DNA of 64,000 bases, taken from contig NZ_WVHL01000005.1 of NCBI RefSeq assembly GCF_009861525.1, forward strand, positions 2,852,001 to 2,916,000, given 5' to 3'. The notes beneath the pieces were generated by a model that saw nothing but the letters and a program-made list of their open reading frames with translations, was not told the origin of the DNA and did not search any database. Origin of the DNA: Pseudomonas sp. LD120. Lineage in GTDB: Bacteria > Pseudomonadota > Gammaproteobacteria > Pseudomonadales > Pseudomonadaceae. The position numbers and the translations under genes were made by a program. Of the stretch, positions 32,957 to 42,393 are shown one piece after another (the stretch's first letter is position 1; each line of letters opens with the position of its first letter).

Positions 32957-33616
32957 ATGCGCGTGTTATTGGTCGAGGACGCCACAGGGCTGGGGGACGC
33001 GGTGCGTGAGCAGATCGCCGACGATGGCCACGCCGTGGATTGGGTGCAACGCCTGGAGCAGGCGCGGGCCAGTGTCGCCAGCACGCCTTATGACCTGATC
33101 CTACTGGACTTGATGTTGCCCGACGGGCGCGGTCTGGAGTTTCTACGTCAGCGCCGCAGCGCCGGGGATGTGACGCCGGTGATCATCCTCACCGCCCAGG
33201 ACCAGATTTCCGAACGCATCGCCGGGCTCAATGCCGGTGCCGACGACTACCTGGTCAAGCCCTTCGACCTGTTCGAGCTGTCGGCGCGGGTCGCGGCGGT
33301 GGCCCGGCGTTACAGTGGCAATCCCAATCCGCAGATCCGCCTCGGCGAGCTGCAAGTGGACATGAGCGCCCGCACCGTGCAGCGCGCCGGCGTCATCGTC
33401 GACCTTACGGCTCGCGAATGGGCGGTGTTCGAGGCCTTTGTCCAGCGCCCCAGCGCCTTGCTCTCCAAGTCGCAGTTGGAGGAGCGGCTGTATGCATTCG
33501 GCGCGGAAATCGAGAGCAACACCATCGAGGTCTACGTCAGCCGTTTGCGCAAAAAGCTCGGGCGCGAACTGATTGAAACCGTGCGTGGCATGGGCTACCG
33601 GTTGATGCCCGCATGA
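32957..33616 (+). CDS. OmpR-family response regulator
   Basis: The ATG at 32957 has AAAGGAGAG upstream and encodes 219 residues. The receiver domain shows acidic residues E7-D8, phospho-acceptor D51, the conserved Thr in ILTAQD and K in VKPFD. A winged-helix DNA-binding domain (VDLTAREWAVFEAF, IEVYVSRLRKKLG, VRGMGYRL) follows. It overlaps the sensor kinase by four bases. It probably controls the divergent DUF2271-PepSY-ApbE operon. Of known systems it is closest in type to QseB/PmrA/TctD regulators. Confidence 0.93.
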   Translation: MRVLLVEDATGLGDAVREQIADDGHAVDWVQRLEQARASVASTPYDLILLDLMLPDGRGLEFLRQRRSAGDVTPVIILTAQDQISERIAGLNAGADDYLVKPFDLFELSARVAAVARRYSGNPNPQIRLGELQVDMSARTVQRAGVIVDLTAREWAVFEAFVQRPSALLSKSQLEERLYAFGAEIESNTIEVYVSRLRKKLGRELIETVRGMGYRLMPA

Positions 33617-34938
33617 CGCGTCCCATCAGTCTGCAAAAGCGCCTGAGCCTGGGCCTGACCCTGGGCATGACCCTGCTCTGGCTGGGGGCCACCGCCGGCA
33701 GCTGGCTGGTGGTCCAGCATGAGTTGGACGAAACCTTCGACAGCGCCCTGGAAGCCACCGCCCAGCGCATCCTGCCCCTGGCCGCGCTGGAGATCGGCAA
33801 CCGCCGCGGGCCGCGTCGGGCGCGGCACGTGGCGACCTTGAAGATGGACAGCGAATACCTGACCTACCTGGTACGCGATGGCGACGGGCGGATTCTGATG
33901 CGCTCCCACGACGCCAAGCTGAAGATCTTCAGTCACCGCCCCAGGCCCGGGTTTACCACGACCAGTCATTACCGTCTGTACAGCGCCAGTGCCGAGGACA
34001 ACTCGATTTCCATCGAAATTGCCGAGCCCCTGGCCCATCGCCGCGAAGCTTCGCGGGAGGCGTTGCTGGCCTTGTTGCTGCCCTTGCTCGGGCTGATTCC
34101 CATCAGCCTGCTGGGTACCTGGCTGTTCGTGCGCATCAGCCTGCGCAGCGTGCTGGCCTATCGCCGGGCGGTGGAGGCGCGAGGCGTGGGCGACCTGTCG
34201 CCGATCAAGGTGGCGCGTCTGCCAGCAGAAATCGATCCCTTGGCCGAGGCGGTCAACCACCTCTTGGAGCGCCTGCGCAAAGCCCTGGAAACCGAGCGCA
34301 GCTTTACCGCCAACAGCGCCCATGAGCTGCGCACACCCCTGGCCGCGACCCTGGCGCAGATTCAGCGTTTGCGCCACGAAGCCCCGCAAGGGCCATTGCA
34401 GGTGCGGGCGGCGAAGATCGAGAACGCCCTGCGGGAGCTGGCAAGGCTGTCGGAAAAGCTCATGCAACTGGCCAAGGCCGAGGGCGGCGGACTGTTGTCG
34501 GAAAGCCCCCAGGACCTGATTCCGCTGCTGGCCCATGGCGTCGAGGAATGGAACCGCGATGGCGTCCCGCGCATCCAGTTGCAACTGCCGGAGGTGGCCC
34601 AGGTGTGCAGCGCCATCGACCCGGACGCTTTTGGTGTCTTGCTGCGCAACCTGATCGAGAACGCCTTGAAGTACGGCGATCCGGCGCATCCGGTCGAGGT
34701 CAGCCTCAGTGCCGAGGGCTGTTTACGGGTGGTCAACGCCGGGTTGGTGGTCGCGCCGCATGTGCTGCACCGCCTGACCGAACGCTTTGTGCGTGGCAAC
34801 AGCGATACCAGCGGCTCTGGCCTGGGCCTGGCGATTGTCCAGAGCATCGTCCACGGCGTGGGCGGCCAATTGCACCTGGCCTCGCCGGCCAGCGGCCGCG
34901 AGGATGGATTTGAAGTGCGCGTGCAGTTCTGCCTGTAG
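33613..34938 (+). CDS. Sensor histidine kinase partner
   Basis: The 441-residue protein has two membrane helices (about 13-35 and 150-172) flanking a periplasmic segment of about 115 residues, then HAMP. The phospho-acceptor His lies in NSAHELRTPL, and the ATP-binding domain shows NLIENALKYG (N box) and GSGLGLAIVQS (G2 box). The gene start overlaps the regulator stop (ATGA). The stimulus is unknown. The neighbouring redox operon suggests a metal or oxidative signal. Confidence 0.93.
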   Translation: MTRPISLQKRLSLGLTLGMTLLWLGATAGSWLVVQHELDETFDSALEATAQRILPLAALEIGNRRGPRRARHVATLKMDSEYLTYLVRDGDGRILMRSHDAKLKIFSHRPRPGFTTTSHYRLYSASAEDNSISIEIAEPLAHRREASREALLALLLPLLGLIPISLLGTWLFVRISLRSVLAYRRAVEARGVGDLSPIKVARLPAEIDPLAEAVNHLLERLRKALETERSFTANSAHELRTPLAATLAQIQRLRHEAPQGPLQVRAAKIENALRELARLSEKLMQLAKAEGGGLLSESPQDLIPLLAHGVEEWNRDGVPRIQLQLPEVAQVCSAIDPDAFGVLLRNLIENALKYGDPAHPVEVSLSAEGCLRVVNAGLVVAPHVLHRLTERFVRGNSDTSGSGLGLAIVQSIVHGVGGQLHLASPASGREDGFEVRVQFCL

Positions 34939-35079
34939 ACGCCGAGAAAGGACGCAGCGGGCACCCCTGGCGCAGCGCTCGGTCTACCGGCACAGGCCCC
35001 GGCCGGCGCGTCCTTGCGCGCCGCTTCTTCGGCAAGCCGGCGCCGCTTGGCCAGTGGGGCGAGATTGGCCGGGCCGGGG

Positions 35080-35520
35080 TCATTCGCCGCGGATGTATTG
35101 CTCCAGCTGGCGGATCAGGTCGGCCTGTTCGGCGATCGCTTCCTTGACCAGGTCGCCGATCGACAGCAAACCCAGCAACTGGCCGTTCTCCACCACCGGC
35201 AGGTGGCGCAGGTGGCTGTCGGTCATGATGTTCATGCAGGTTTCCACGTTCTGGTGGGAGTCCACGGTGATCACCGGCGAACTCATGATGGCGCTGACCG
35301 GGGTGCCCACCGAGGAGCGCCCGTGCAGCACCAGCTTGCGCGCGTAGTCACGTTCGCTGATGACCCCGACCACTTGACCGTTTTCCATCACCGGCAGGGC
35401 GCCGACGTTTTTTTCCGCCATCAGCATCAGCGCTTCCAGGACCATCTGGTGCGGGGCGATGGTGTGCACTTGCTGGTTGTGCTTGGCTTTGAGTTTCAGC
35501 AGTTCTGCAACGCTCTTCAT
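35080..35520 (-). CDS. CBS-domain pair protein
   Basis: The 146-residue protein consists of two CBS motifs in tandem (about 15-70 and 78-135), seen in ALMLMAEKNVGALPV, VVGVISERDYARK, MSSPVITVDSHQNVETCMNIM and RHLPVVENGQLLGLLSIGDLVK. CBS pairs bind adenosine nucleotides. No catalytic domain is attached. Single CBS-pair proteins of this kind are common in Pseudomonas, and their target is unknown. Confidence 0.9.
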   Translation of the reverse strand: MKSVAELLKLKAKHNQQVHTIAPHQMVLEALMLMAEKNVGALPVMENGQVVGVISERDYARKLVLHGRSSVGTPVSAIMSSPVITVDSHQNVETCMNIMTDSHLRHLPVVENGQLLGLLSIGDLVKEAIAEQADLIRQLEQYIRGE

Positions 35521-35686
35521 GGGGCGCTCCGGTGGTTCTGGGTGGGGCGGCGATGCGCCGCCCTGAGGTTTCTAAAGAATCGTAGAGACTGGGCCAGCCG
35601 GCAAGGCTGAAAACGGCCGATAAACAGCGAAAAACGTCAACCCGGGGATTTTTTTCATCAGCGCCCCGATAAAGGGGTCGTTGCCT

Positions 35687-36856
35687 TCAGAGGAAGCGCT
35701 GCAGAGAGAAACTGCCCAGGTCGATCTCGCTGTGCCCGTCCACGTGCCACTGGGCCAAGGCTTCGCCAATCGCCGCCGAATGCTTGAAACCATGACCGGA
35801 GCAGGCGCTGACCACGGTGACGTGGGCCAGGCGCGGGTGGCGGTCGATGATGAAGCCCGAATCCGGGGTCACGGTGTAGGCGCAGACGCTGGCCTTCACC
35901 CATTCCGGCGCCAGCCCGGCGATATGCGGCGCCACCAGGTCGCGAAACAGGCGCCGGGCGTCGGCGCGGCTGGGCTGGCGGTCGAGATGGTCCGGCTGGC
36001 TGCTGACGCTGTACTGCTCGGTGGCGATCTTCACGCTGCCTTCGCCGGGAATCGGCGGGAAACCGTAGCAGGCGTCGACATCGCCGGAACTGTGGAGGAT
36101 GAAGCTCGGCGAGCGGGCCGGGTAGTGCCAGGGCTCATCGAGGCCGAACCAGTACAGCTGCTGGCGACAGACCTGCAGCAGGGCGTCGAAGGGTGCCCCG
36201 AGCAGCTGCGCCGTCCACATGCCGGCGCTGACGATCACCTGCCGGGCGCGTATTGGCGAACCGGCGCTGATGAGGTCCACGCCCTCGGCGTCGGACTTGA
36301 GTTCCTGCACGGTCTGGCCGGTGAACAGGGTCGCCCCCAGTTGCCGGGCCCGGGTCAGTTGCGCGTCGATGCAGCGTTCCGGGCGGACAAAGCCGCCGCC
36401 GGGTTCGAAGTAGCCTCGGGCGCTGTCGGCCAGTGGGGCGAACTGCGGGAAGCGCCGGCGGATCTCGGCGGCGTCGAGCACTTCATGCTCGATACCGTAA
36501 CGCCGGGCCAGCGCGATGCTGGTGTCGGTGAAGTCCCGGGCATCCGCCGGGCGCTGCGGGTCGGTGCTGGCGGTCATCACCAGTACCCCGCATTGCTCGA
36601 ACAGCGGCACATCCAGTTCGGCTTCCAGCTCGCGCCAGATCTGCTGCGAGCGGATCGCCAGGGGCACGTAGGCCGCGCCTTCACCCACCGCCTGGCGGGT
36701 GATGCGGGTGTCGCCATGGCTGGAGCCCTGGTCATGGGGCGGGGCGAAGCGGTCGATGCCCGCCACCTTGACCCCGCGCTTGGCCAGTTGATAGAGGGTG
36801 GCGGCGCCCATGGCCCCCAGGCCTACGACGACCACATCGAATTTCGCTGTCTGCAC
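35687..36856 (-). CDS. solA: SolA-like N-methyl amino acid oxidase (monomeric sarcosine oxidase family)
   Basis: The 389-residue flavoprotein has an N-terminal dinucleotide-binding VVGLGAMGAATLYQLAKRG and the family sequence GSSHGDTRITR. C325 in VCAYTVTPD is the position where this family binds FAD covalently. SACSGHGFKHS lies near the C-terminus. It oxidises N-methylated amino acids to give formaldehyde and H2O2. The N-methyl-tryptophan name is by similarity, and the true substrate may be another secondary amine. It follows a DUF2867 gene by 25 bases and lies near the polyamine locus. Confidence 0.85.
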   Translation of the reverse strand: MQTAKFDVVVVGLGAMGAATLYQLAKRGVKVAGIDRFAPPHDQGSSHGDTRITRQAVGEGAAYVPLAIRSQQIWRELEAELDVPLFEQCGVLVMTASTDPQRPADARDFTDTSIALARRYGIEHEVLDAAEIRRRFPQFAPLADSARGYFEPGGGFVRPERCIDAQLTRARQLGATLFTGQTVQELKSDAEGVDLISAGSPIRARQVIVSAGMWTAQLLGAPFDALLQVCRQQLYWFGLDEPWHYPARSPSFILHSSGDVDACYGFPPIPGEGSVKIATEQYSVSSQPDHLDRQPSRADARRLFRDLVAPHIAGLAPEWVKASVCAYTVTPDSGFIIDRHPRLAHVTVVSACSGHGFKHSAAIGEALAQWHVDGHSEIDLGSFSLQRFL

Positions 36857-36881
36857 GATAAGATCCTTGAAGAGTAAAGGC

Positions 36882-37406
36882 TCAGCGACGATTGATATTC
36901 GCCAGGGTCATGGGCGCGATGATCCGGTGAAACGGCGCCACCGGCAGCATGTACAGGCGCCCCAGGCGGTTGTGCGGATGCACCACGGTGCTCAGCACCA
37001 CCGGGCGCAGGCCCTCGGCGGTCAGGGGCCGGAGGTTGAGCGACAGGTACACATCCAGGTGCTTGTCGCGGTCCACCACCAGCACCTCGTCGGGGCGCTG
37101 GGAGATCAGGGTGAAGATGCCCACCCGGTCGCCGGGCTGGTAATCCTCATCGGGGCGCGACAGGTCGATGCGGGTCAGGCGCCCCAGGTCCTTGAGGCCG
37201 AACAGCTGCACCGCGCGGTTGCGCAGGCCCATCAGCCGGTCGATCCAGGCCGGGGTCTGGCTCATCAGGCACAGCAGGTGGCGCATGGCGCTGCGTTCGG
37301 GGGCTTCGGCCAGGGTACGGCGGCAGTCGACGAAGGTCGCGCCCGGGGCCAGGGCGGCGATGCTGGAGTCATGGGGCAGTGGGCAAGGGTGAACAGCGGT
37401 TTTCAT
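36882..37406 (-). CDS. DUF2867 family protein
   Basis: ATG 37406 with GGGAG upstream gives 174 residues. The sequences FGLKDLGRL, YQPGDRVGIFTL, LVVDRDKHLDVYLSLNL, VVHPHNRLGRLYMLPVAPFHRIIAPM fit the DUF2867 family, a lipocalin/START-like fold of unknown role. It is probably cotranscribed with the downstream solA gene. Confidence 0.82.
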   Translation of the reverse strand: MKTAVHPCPLPHDSSIAALAPGATFVDCRRTLAEAPERSAMRHLLCLMSQTPAWIDRLMGLRNRAVQLFGLKDLGRLTRIDLSRPDEDYQPGDRVGIFTLISQRPDEVLVVDRDKHLDVYLSLNLRPLTAEGLRPVVLSTVVHPHNRLGRLYMLPVAPFHRIIAPMTLANINRR

Positions 37407-37511
37407 CGATACGGCTCCCTGTAGAACTGGCGGCTGGGGCTGCATGCCGATCAGCCACGCCAGAAGCGGCAAAAAATACCACTTCTAGGAGCGGGGAACA
37501 GCCTGCGGCAG

Positions 37512-37766
37512 CGACAGGGGCTGCAGGACCCTTTGTTGCCTTCAGGATCGCTGCGTTTGTTGCGTCGGTATGCCACCCAAGCCGTTCGCAGCCTGCGGCA
37601 GCGGCGATAGGGTGCGCAAGAAGGTGTCTGGAGTCTTTGTAGCCGCTGTCGAGCGTTAGCGAGGCTGCGACAGGGGTCGCAGGACCCCTTGTTGCCTTCA
37701 GGATCGCTGCGTTTGTTGCGTCGGTATGCCACCCAAGCCGTTCGCGGCCTGCGGCAGCGGCGACAG
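37512..37766. repeat. Tandem duplication of about 100 bp with 156-bp period
   Basis: CGACAGGGG...GCAGGACCC...TTGTTGCCTTCAGGATCGCTG...CCACCCAAGCCGTTCG...CTGCGGCAGCGGCGA occurs at 37512-37610 and again at 37668-37766 with few differences. Between the copies is GTAGCCGCTGTCGAGCGTTAGCGAGGCTGCGA, a known type of Pseudomonas intergenic repeat. No gene is convincing in 37407-37926. Confidence 0.9.
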
Positions 37767-37773
37767 GGAACGC

Positions 37774-37795
37774 AAAAAAGGCGCCCGAAGGCGCC
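37774..37795 (-). terminator. Rho-independent terminator of the polyamine transporter operon
   Basis: On the minus strand GGCGCC-TTCG-GGCGCC is followed directly by TTTTTT. It lies downstream of the substrate-binding protein gene, the last gene of the leftward operon. Confidence 0.85.
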
Positions 37796-37926
37796 AAGGA
37801 TTCACCCCAACCGAGGGAGCCGGGTGAAGCCGTTCGCAGGAGCGTCGCGGTGGTAAGGCGCGACAGGAACGGAAAAGGGCAGCAGCGCCCGCCTGTTCGG
37901 CGGGCGGCTTGGATCAGCGGTTTGGA

Positions 37927-39039
37927 TCATTTGCCGAGCTTGATCCTGGTCCAGCCGCGGTTCATCACCCGCTGGATGGCAATCGGCTGGTCCGGCACCG
38001 CGTAGAGGGTGGCCAGTACCTCTTGTGGCGGGTAGGACGCCGGGTCGTTGCGGATCGCTTCCTCCACCAGCGGCGTGGCTGCCGAGTTGGCGTTGCTGTA
38101 GCCCAGGCTGTTGGTGACCTCGGCGATGATGTCCGCGCGCATCAGGAAGTTCATGAACAGGTAGGCGTTGTCGACGTTGGTGGCGTCCTTGGGGATGGCC
38201 ATCATGTCGTAGAAACTGCCGGCGCCTTCCTTGGGAATGCTGAACGCGACCTTCTCTTTGTTGCCGGCTTCTTCGGCGCGAGAGCGAGCCTGCAGCACGT
38301 CGCCGGAGTAACCCACGGCCACGCAGATGTTGCCGTTGGCCAGGTCCGAGATGTACTTGGAGGAGTGGAAGTAGGTCACCGAAGGCCGGATCTTCATGAA
38401 CAGTTCCTGGGCTTCGAGGATCTGCGCCTTGTCCTTGCTGGTCACCGGGTAGCCCAGGTAGTGCAGGGCGGCGGGGAGCATTTCGGTGGGCGAGTCGAGG
38501 AAGCTGATGCCGCAGGCCTTGAGCTTCTCGGCGTTCTCCGGCTTGAACAACAGGTCCCAGGAATTGGTCGGGGCGTCAGTGCCTAGCACCGCCTTGACCT
38601 TGTCCGGGTTGTAGCCGATGCCGATCGAACCCCACATGTAGGGGAAGGCGTGGGCGTTGTCCGGGTCGCTGGCGGAGGCGTTCTTGAGCAGCACCGGGTT
38701 GAGGTTGTTCCAGTTGGGCAGCTTGGACTTGTCCAGTTCCTGGTAGACCCCGGCCTTGATCTGCTTGGCCAGGAAACTGTTGGACGGCACCACGATGTCG
38801 TAGCCGGACTTGCCGGTGAGCAGGCGCGCTTCCAGGGTTTCGTTGCTGTCGAAGACGTCGTAGGTGACGTGGATACCGGTTTCGGCCTCGAACTTTTTCA
38901 GGGTGTCCGGGGCGATGTAGTCCGACCAGTTGTAAACGCGCAGCACCTTATCGTTGGCTTGAGCGCCGCTCACCATCGCGCCCATCAAGGACAGTGAGAG
39001 CAGGGTTTTGGCGAACAGTGTCCTGCCAAGCATTTTCAT
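37927..39039 (-). CDS. potF: Polyamine ABC transporter substrate-binding protein (PotF/SpuD-E-like)
   Basis: From ATG 39039 (GGAG eight bases upstream) the protein has 370 residues with a signal peptide ending near AQA. The mature part begins NDKVLRVYNWSDYIAPDTLKKFEAETGI, the hallmark of PotD/PotF proteins, and contains GYDIVVPSN and YMWGSIGIGYN. It binds putrescine or related polyamines in the periplasm and delivers them to the permeases encoded upstream. Gene order on this strand is ATPase, permease, permease, binding protein. Confidence 0.93.
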   Translation of the reverse strand: MKMLGRTLFAKTLLSLSLMGAMVSGAQANDKVLRVYNWSDYIAPDTLKKFEAETGIHVTYDVFDSNETLEARLLTGKSGYDIVVPSNSFLAKQIKAGVYQELDKSKLPNWNNLNPVLLKNASASDPDNAHAFPYMWGSIGIGYNPDKVKAVLGTDAPTNSWDLLFKPENAEKLKACGISFLDSPTEMLPAALHYLGYPVTSKDKAQILEAQELFMKIRPSVTYFHSSKYISDLANGNICVAVGYSGDVLQARSRAEEAGNKEKVAFSIPKEGAGSFYDMMAIPKDATNVDNAYLFMNFLMRADIIAEVTNSLGYSNANSAATPLVEEAIRNDPASYPPQEVLATLYAVPDQPIAIQRVMNRGWTRIKLGK

Positions 39040-39183
39040 CACTACAACTCCATTTCTTATTGTGCAGATTGCTGCGTGTGCAAGGTGGATATCGGGGGGG
39101 CTTTTTACCCGCTTCACTCACCAGCGGGCACCTACGGACAACTCCAACCTGTAGGCCTCAGCGGGCTGGCGAAGCGGCCACGG

Positions 39184-40080
39184 TCAGGCCGTCGTCGGCG
39201 TAGGTAGCGCAGGCTTTTTCGCCGCCGGTGGCTGCCAGGATTCATTGGCGGTGAACTCCATGGCTTCCTGGATCGCCCGCTTACGGGCGGCTTCGGCGCG
39301 ACGGCCGAAGTACCAGACCAGGAAAGTCACCAGGGACACCGCCAGCAGGATCAGGCTGGCCACGGCGTTGATCTCGGGTTTGACCCCCAGGCGCACCGCC
39401 GAGAACACTTCCATCGGCAAGGTGGTGGAACCCGGGCCGGACACGAAACTGGCCAGCACCAGGTCATCCAGGGACAGCGCGAAGGACATCATGCCGCCCG
39501 CCGCCAGGGATGGCGCGATCATCGGGATGGTGATCAGGAAGAACACCTTGAACGGTCGCGCTCCCAGGTCCATCGCCGCTTCTTCGATGGACAGGTCCAG
39601 CTCCCGCAGGCGCGCGGAGACTACCACGGCGACATAGGCCGCGCAGAATGTGGTGTGGGCGATCCAGATGGTGACCACCCCACGTTCCATGGGCCAGCCG
39701 ATCAATTGCGCCATGGCCACGAACAGCAGCAACAGCGACAGGCCGGTGATCACCTCGGGCATCACCAGCGGCGCGGTGACCAGACCGCCGAACAGAGTAC
39801 GGCCCTTGAAGCGGGTGACCCGGGTCAGCACGAAGGCCGCCAGGGTGCCCAGGGCCACCGCCGCTACGGCGGTGTACAGGGCGATTTCCAGGGAGCGCAG
39901 CACCGAGCCCATCAGCTGCTGGTTGTCCAGCAGGCCGACGTACCACTTGATCGACCAGCCGCCCCACACCGTCACCAGCTTGGAGGCGTTGAACGAATAG
40001 ATCACCAGGATCAGCATCGGCAGGTAGATGAACAACAGGCCCAGCACCAGCATCAGTTTGGAAAATTCGAAGCGTTTCAT
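39184..40080 (-). CDS. potI: Polyamine ABC transporter permease (PotI-like)
   Basis: The 298-residue protein has six hydrophobic segments and the ABC permease EAA loop (EAAMDLGARPFKVFFLITIPMIAP). It overlaps the other permease gene by four bases. With PotH it forms the inner-membrane channel for putrescine uptake. Confidence 0.92.
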   Translation of the reverse strand: MKRFEFSKLMLVLGLLFIYLPMLILVIYSFNASKLVTVWGGWSIKWYVGLLDNQQLMGSVLRSLEIALYTAVAAVALGTLAAFVLTRVTRFKGRTLFGGLVTAPLVMPEVITGLSLLLLFVAMAQLIGWPMERGVVTIWIAHTTFCAAYVAVVVSARLRELDLSIEEAAMDLGARPFKVFFLITIPMIAPSLAAGGMMSFALSLDDLVLASFVSGPGSTTLPMEVFSAVRLGVKPEINAVASLILLAVSLVTFLVWYFGRRAEAARKRAIQEAMEFTANESWQPPAAKKPALPTPTTA

Positions 40081-40991
40081 GCCCGTGCCTCCATCTCTTT
40101 GGCCTGGCTGCGGTTGAACAGCAGGATCGGAATAATCAGGATCGCCAGCATCACCACCGCCAGGGCGGAGGCCACCGGCCAGTCACGGTTGTTGAAGAAT
40201 TCCTGCCACAGCACGCGGCCGATCATCAGGGTTTCCGGGCCGCCCAGGAGTTCCGGAATCACGAACTCGCCGACTACCGGGATGAACACCAGCATGCAGC
40301 CGGCAATGATGCCGTTCTTGGCCAGGGGCACGGTGATTTTCCAGAAGTTGTTGAAGTTGCTCGAACCCAGGTCGGACGCGGCCTCCAGCAGGCTCTGGTC
40401 ATGCTTGACCAGGTTGGCGTACAGCGGCAGCACCATGAACGGCAGGTAGGCGTAGACCACGCCGATATACACGGCGATGTTGGTGTTGAGGATTTCCAGC
40501 GGCTGGCTGATCAGCCCGGTCCACAGCAGGAAGCTGTTGAGCAGGCCGTTGTTGCTGAGGATGCCCATCCAGGCGTAGACGCGGATCAGGATCGCGGTCC
40601 AGGTCGGCATCATGATCAGCAACAGCAAGACGTTCTGGGTTTCCTTGCCGGTCTTGGAGATGGCGTAGGCCATGGGGAAACCCACCACCAGGCACATCAG
40701 GGTGCTCAGCAGCGCCACCTTCAACGAGCCCAGGTAGGCCGAAATGTACAGCTCGTCGCCGGCCAGCAGGGCGTAGTTGCCCAGGTTCAGCAACAGTTGG
40801 AATTTCTGTTCGGCGTAGCTGTAGATCTCCGAGTAGGGCGGGATCGCCAGGGCCGCTTCCGAGAAGCTGATCTTCATCACCAAAAAGAACGGCAGCATAA
40901 AGAACAGGAACAGCCAGAGAAAAGGAATGCCGATCACCAGCTTGCGACCGCTGGGCAGCATGCGGAACAGCTTCTGATTGAACGTACTCAT
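40077..40991 (-). CDS. potH: Polyamine ABC transporter permease (PotH-like)
   Basis: ATG 40991 with GAGG nine bases upstream starts MSTFNQKLFRMLPSGRKLVIGIPFLWLFLFF. The 304-residue protein has about six membrane segments and an EAA loop (EAASDLGSSNFNNFWKITVPL). An upstream ATG at 41006 is possible but would lie inside the ribosome binding region. It is coupled to potI by overlap. Confidence 0.92.
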   Translation of the reverse strand: MSTFNQKLFRMLPSGRKLVIGIPFLWLFLFFMLPFFLVMKISFSEAALAIPPYSEIYSYAEQKFQLLLNLGNYALLAGDELYISAYLGSLKVALLSTLMCLVVGFPMAYAISKTGKETQNVLLLLIMMPTWTAILIRVYAWMGILSNNGLLNSFLLWTGLISQPLEILNTNIAVYIGVVYAYLPFMVLPLYANLVKHDQSLLEAASDLGSSNFNNFWKITVPLAKNGIIAGCMLVFIPVVGEFVIPELLGGPETLMIGRVLWQEFFNNRDWPVASALAVVMLAILIIPILLFNRSQAKEMEARA

Positions 40992-41002
40992 GGTCGACGT
41001 CC

Positions 41003-42145
41003 TCATGCCCGCAGCACCACGCCGCTGTCGTCTTCCCACCACACGTAGACTGGGTCATCCCAGGTCGGCCGCGCGCCACGGCGCTCGGCGTTGGCCATGA
41101 ACGACTGGACGAGCTTGCCGCCGGGCAGCTCGACGTAGAACACCGAGTGGCCGCCCAGGTAGGCGATGTCGTGCACCTTGCCCTTGGACCAGTTGTAGCG
41201 GGTGTCGGGCTTGACGGTGGTGACCAGCATCTTTTCCGGGCGGATGGCGTAGGTTACCGACTTGTCCTGCACCGAGGTGCTGACCCCGTGGCCAACGTAG
41301 ATCTGCTGCTCAAGGTCCGGGCAGTCGATGATGGCGTAGCCTTCCAGGTCTTCGGTGACGGTGCCGTCGAAGGCGTTGACGTTGCCGATGAATTCGCACA
41401 CCAGGCGGCTCACCGGCGCCTCGTAGATGTCCACCGGGCTGCCGGTCTGGGCGATCCAGCCCAGGTGCATGATGGCGATGCGCTGGGCCATGGTCATGGC
41501 CTCTTCCTGGTCGTGGGTCACCATCACGCAGGTCACGCCCACCCGCTCGATGATTTCCACCAGCTCAAGTTGCATCTGCGAGCGCAGCTTCTTGTCCAGG
41601 GCGCCCATGGGTTCATCCAGCAAGAGCAGCTTGGGGCGCTTGGCCAGGGAGCGGGCCAGGGCCACCCGCTGGCGCTGACCACCGGACAGCTGGTGCGGCT
41701 TGCGCCGGGCGTACTGGGTCATGTGCACCAGCTTGAGCATTTCCTCGACCCGGGCGTCGATCTCGGCGGCCGGCAAGCGGTCCTGCTTGAGGCCGAAGGC
41801 GATGTTCTGGGCCACGGTCATGTGGGGAAACAAGGCGTAGGACTGGAACATCATGTTGATCGGCCGCTCATAGGGCGGCATGTCGGTGATGTCCACGCCA
41901 TCCAGCAGGATGCGGCCTTCGGTGGGGCGTTCGAAGCCGGCGAGCATGCGCAGCAGGGTGGATTTGCCGGAGCCGGAACCGCCCAGCAGGGCAAAGATCT
42001 CGCCCTGGTGGATTTCCAGAGAGACATCGTCCACGGCCACGGTTTCATCGAACTTCTTGGTCACGCGGTCGATCTTGACCAGGACCTTCTGCGGGCTCGG
42101 GGTGCCTTCGAGGGCCTTGCGGTAAGTGCTGGAGGCGTTTGCCAT
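41003..42145 (-). CDS. potG: Polyamine ABC transporter ATPase (PotG-like)
   Basis: The 380-residue ATPase has Walker A GGSGSGKST, Q-loop region FQSYALFPHMTV, signature LSGGQRQRVALARSLA, Walker B LLLLDEPMGALD and the H-loop HDQEEAM. A TOBE regulatory domain lies at the C-terminus. It is the first gene of the leftward transporter operon and powers polyamine uptake. Confidence 0.95.
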   Translation of the reverse strand: MANASSTYRKALEGTPSPQKVLVKIDRVTKKFDETVAVDDVSLEIHQGEIFALLGGSGSGKSTLLRMLAGFERPTEGRILLDGVDITDMPPYERPINMMFQSYALFPHMTVAQNIAFGLKQDRLPAAEIDARVEEMLKLVHMTQYARRKPHQLSGGQRQRVALARSLAKRPKLLLLDEPMGALDKKLRSQMQLELVEIIERVGVTCVMVTHDQEEAMTMAQRIAIMHLGWIAQTGSPVDIYEAPVSRLVCEFIGNVNAFDGTVTEDLEGYAIIDCPDLEQQIYVGHGVSTSVQDKSVTYAIRPEKMLVTTVKPDTRYNWSKGKVHDIAYLGGHSVFYVELPGGKLVQSFMANAERRGARPTWDDPVYVWWEDDSGVVLRA

Positions 42146-42393
42146 GTGAAACTCCCAACAGGTGTCAGCAGCCTGGCCAATTCGGCCGGGCTTAAAGGTT
42201 GATTGCCAGCCCGCAGGGGGCGGGCTGATTCGGCGCTGCCTCCCTGGCGGCCTGACGCTATTTGTTGTTGTGGTCTTGCCGTTTGCTGCTCACGCCGAAC
42301 GTCGGGCGCACACAGGCGCGCTCGCCGTGGGGCAGGGCGTGGTGAATCGGGTTGAATGCCTGGAAGGCCGCCTTGGCGGCCGGGGTTTGCCGG

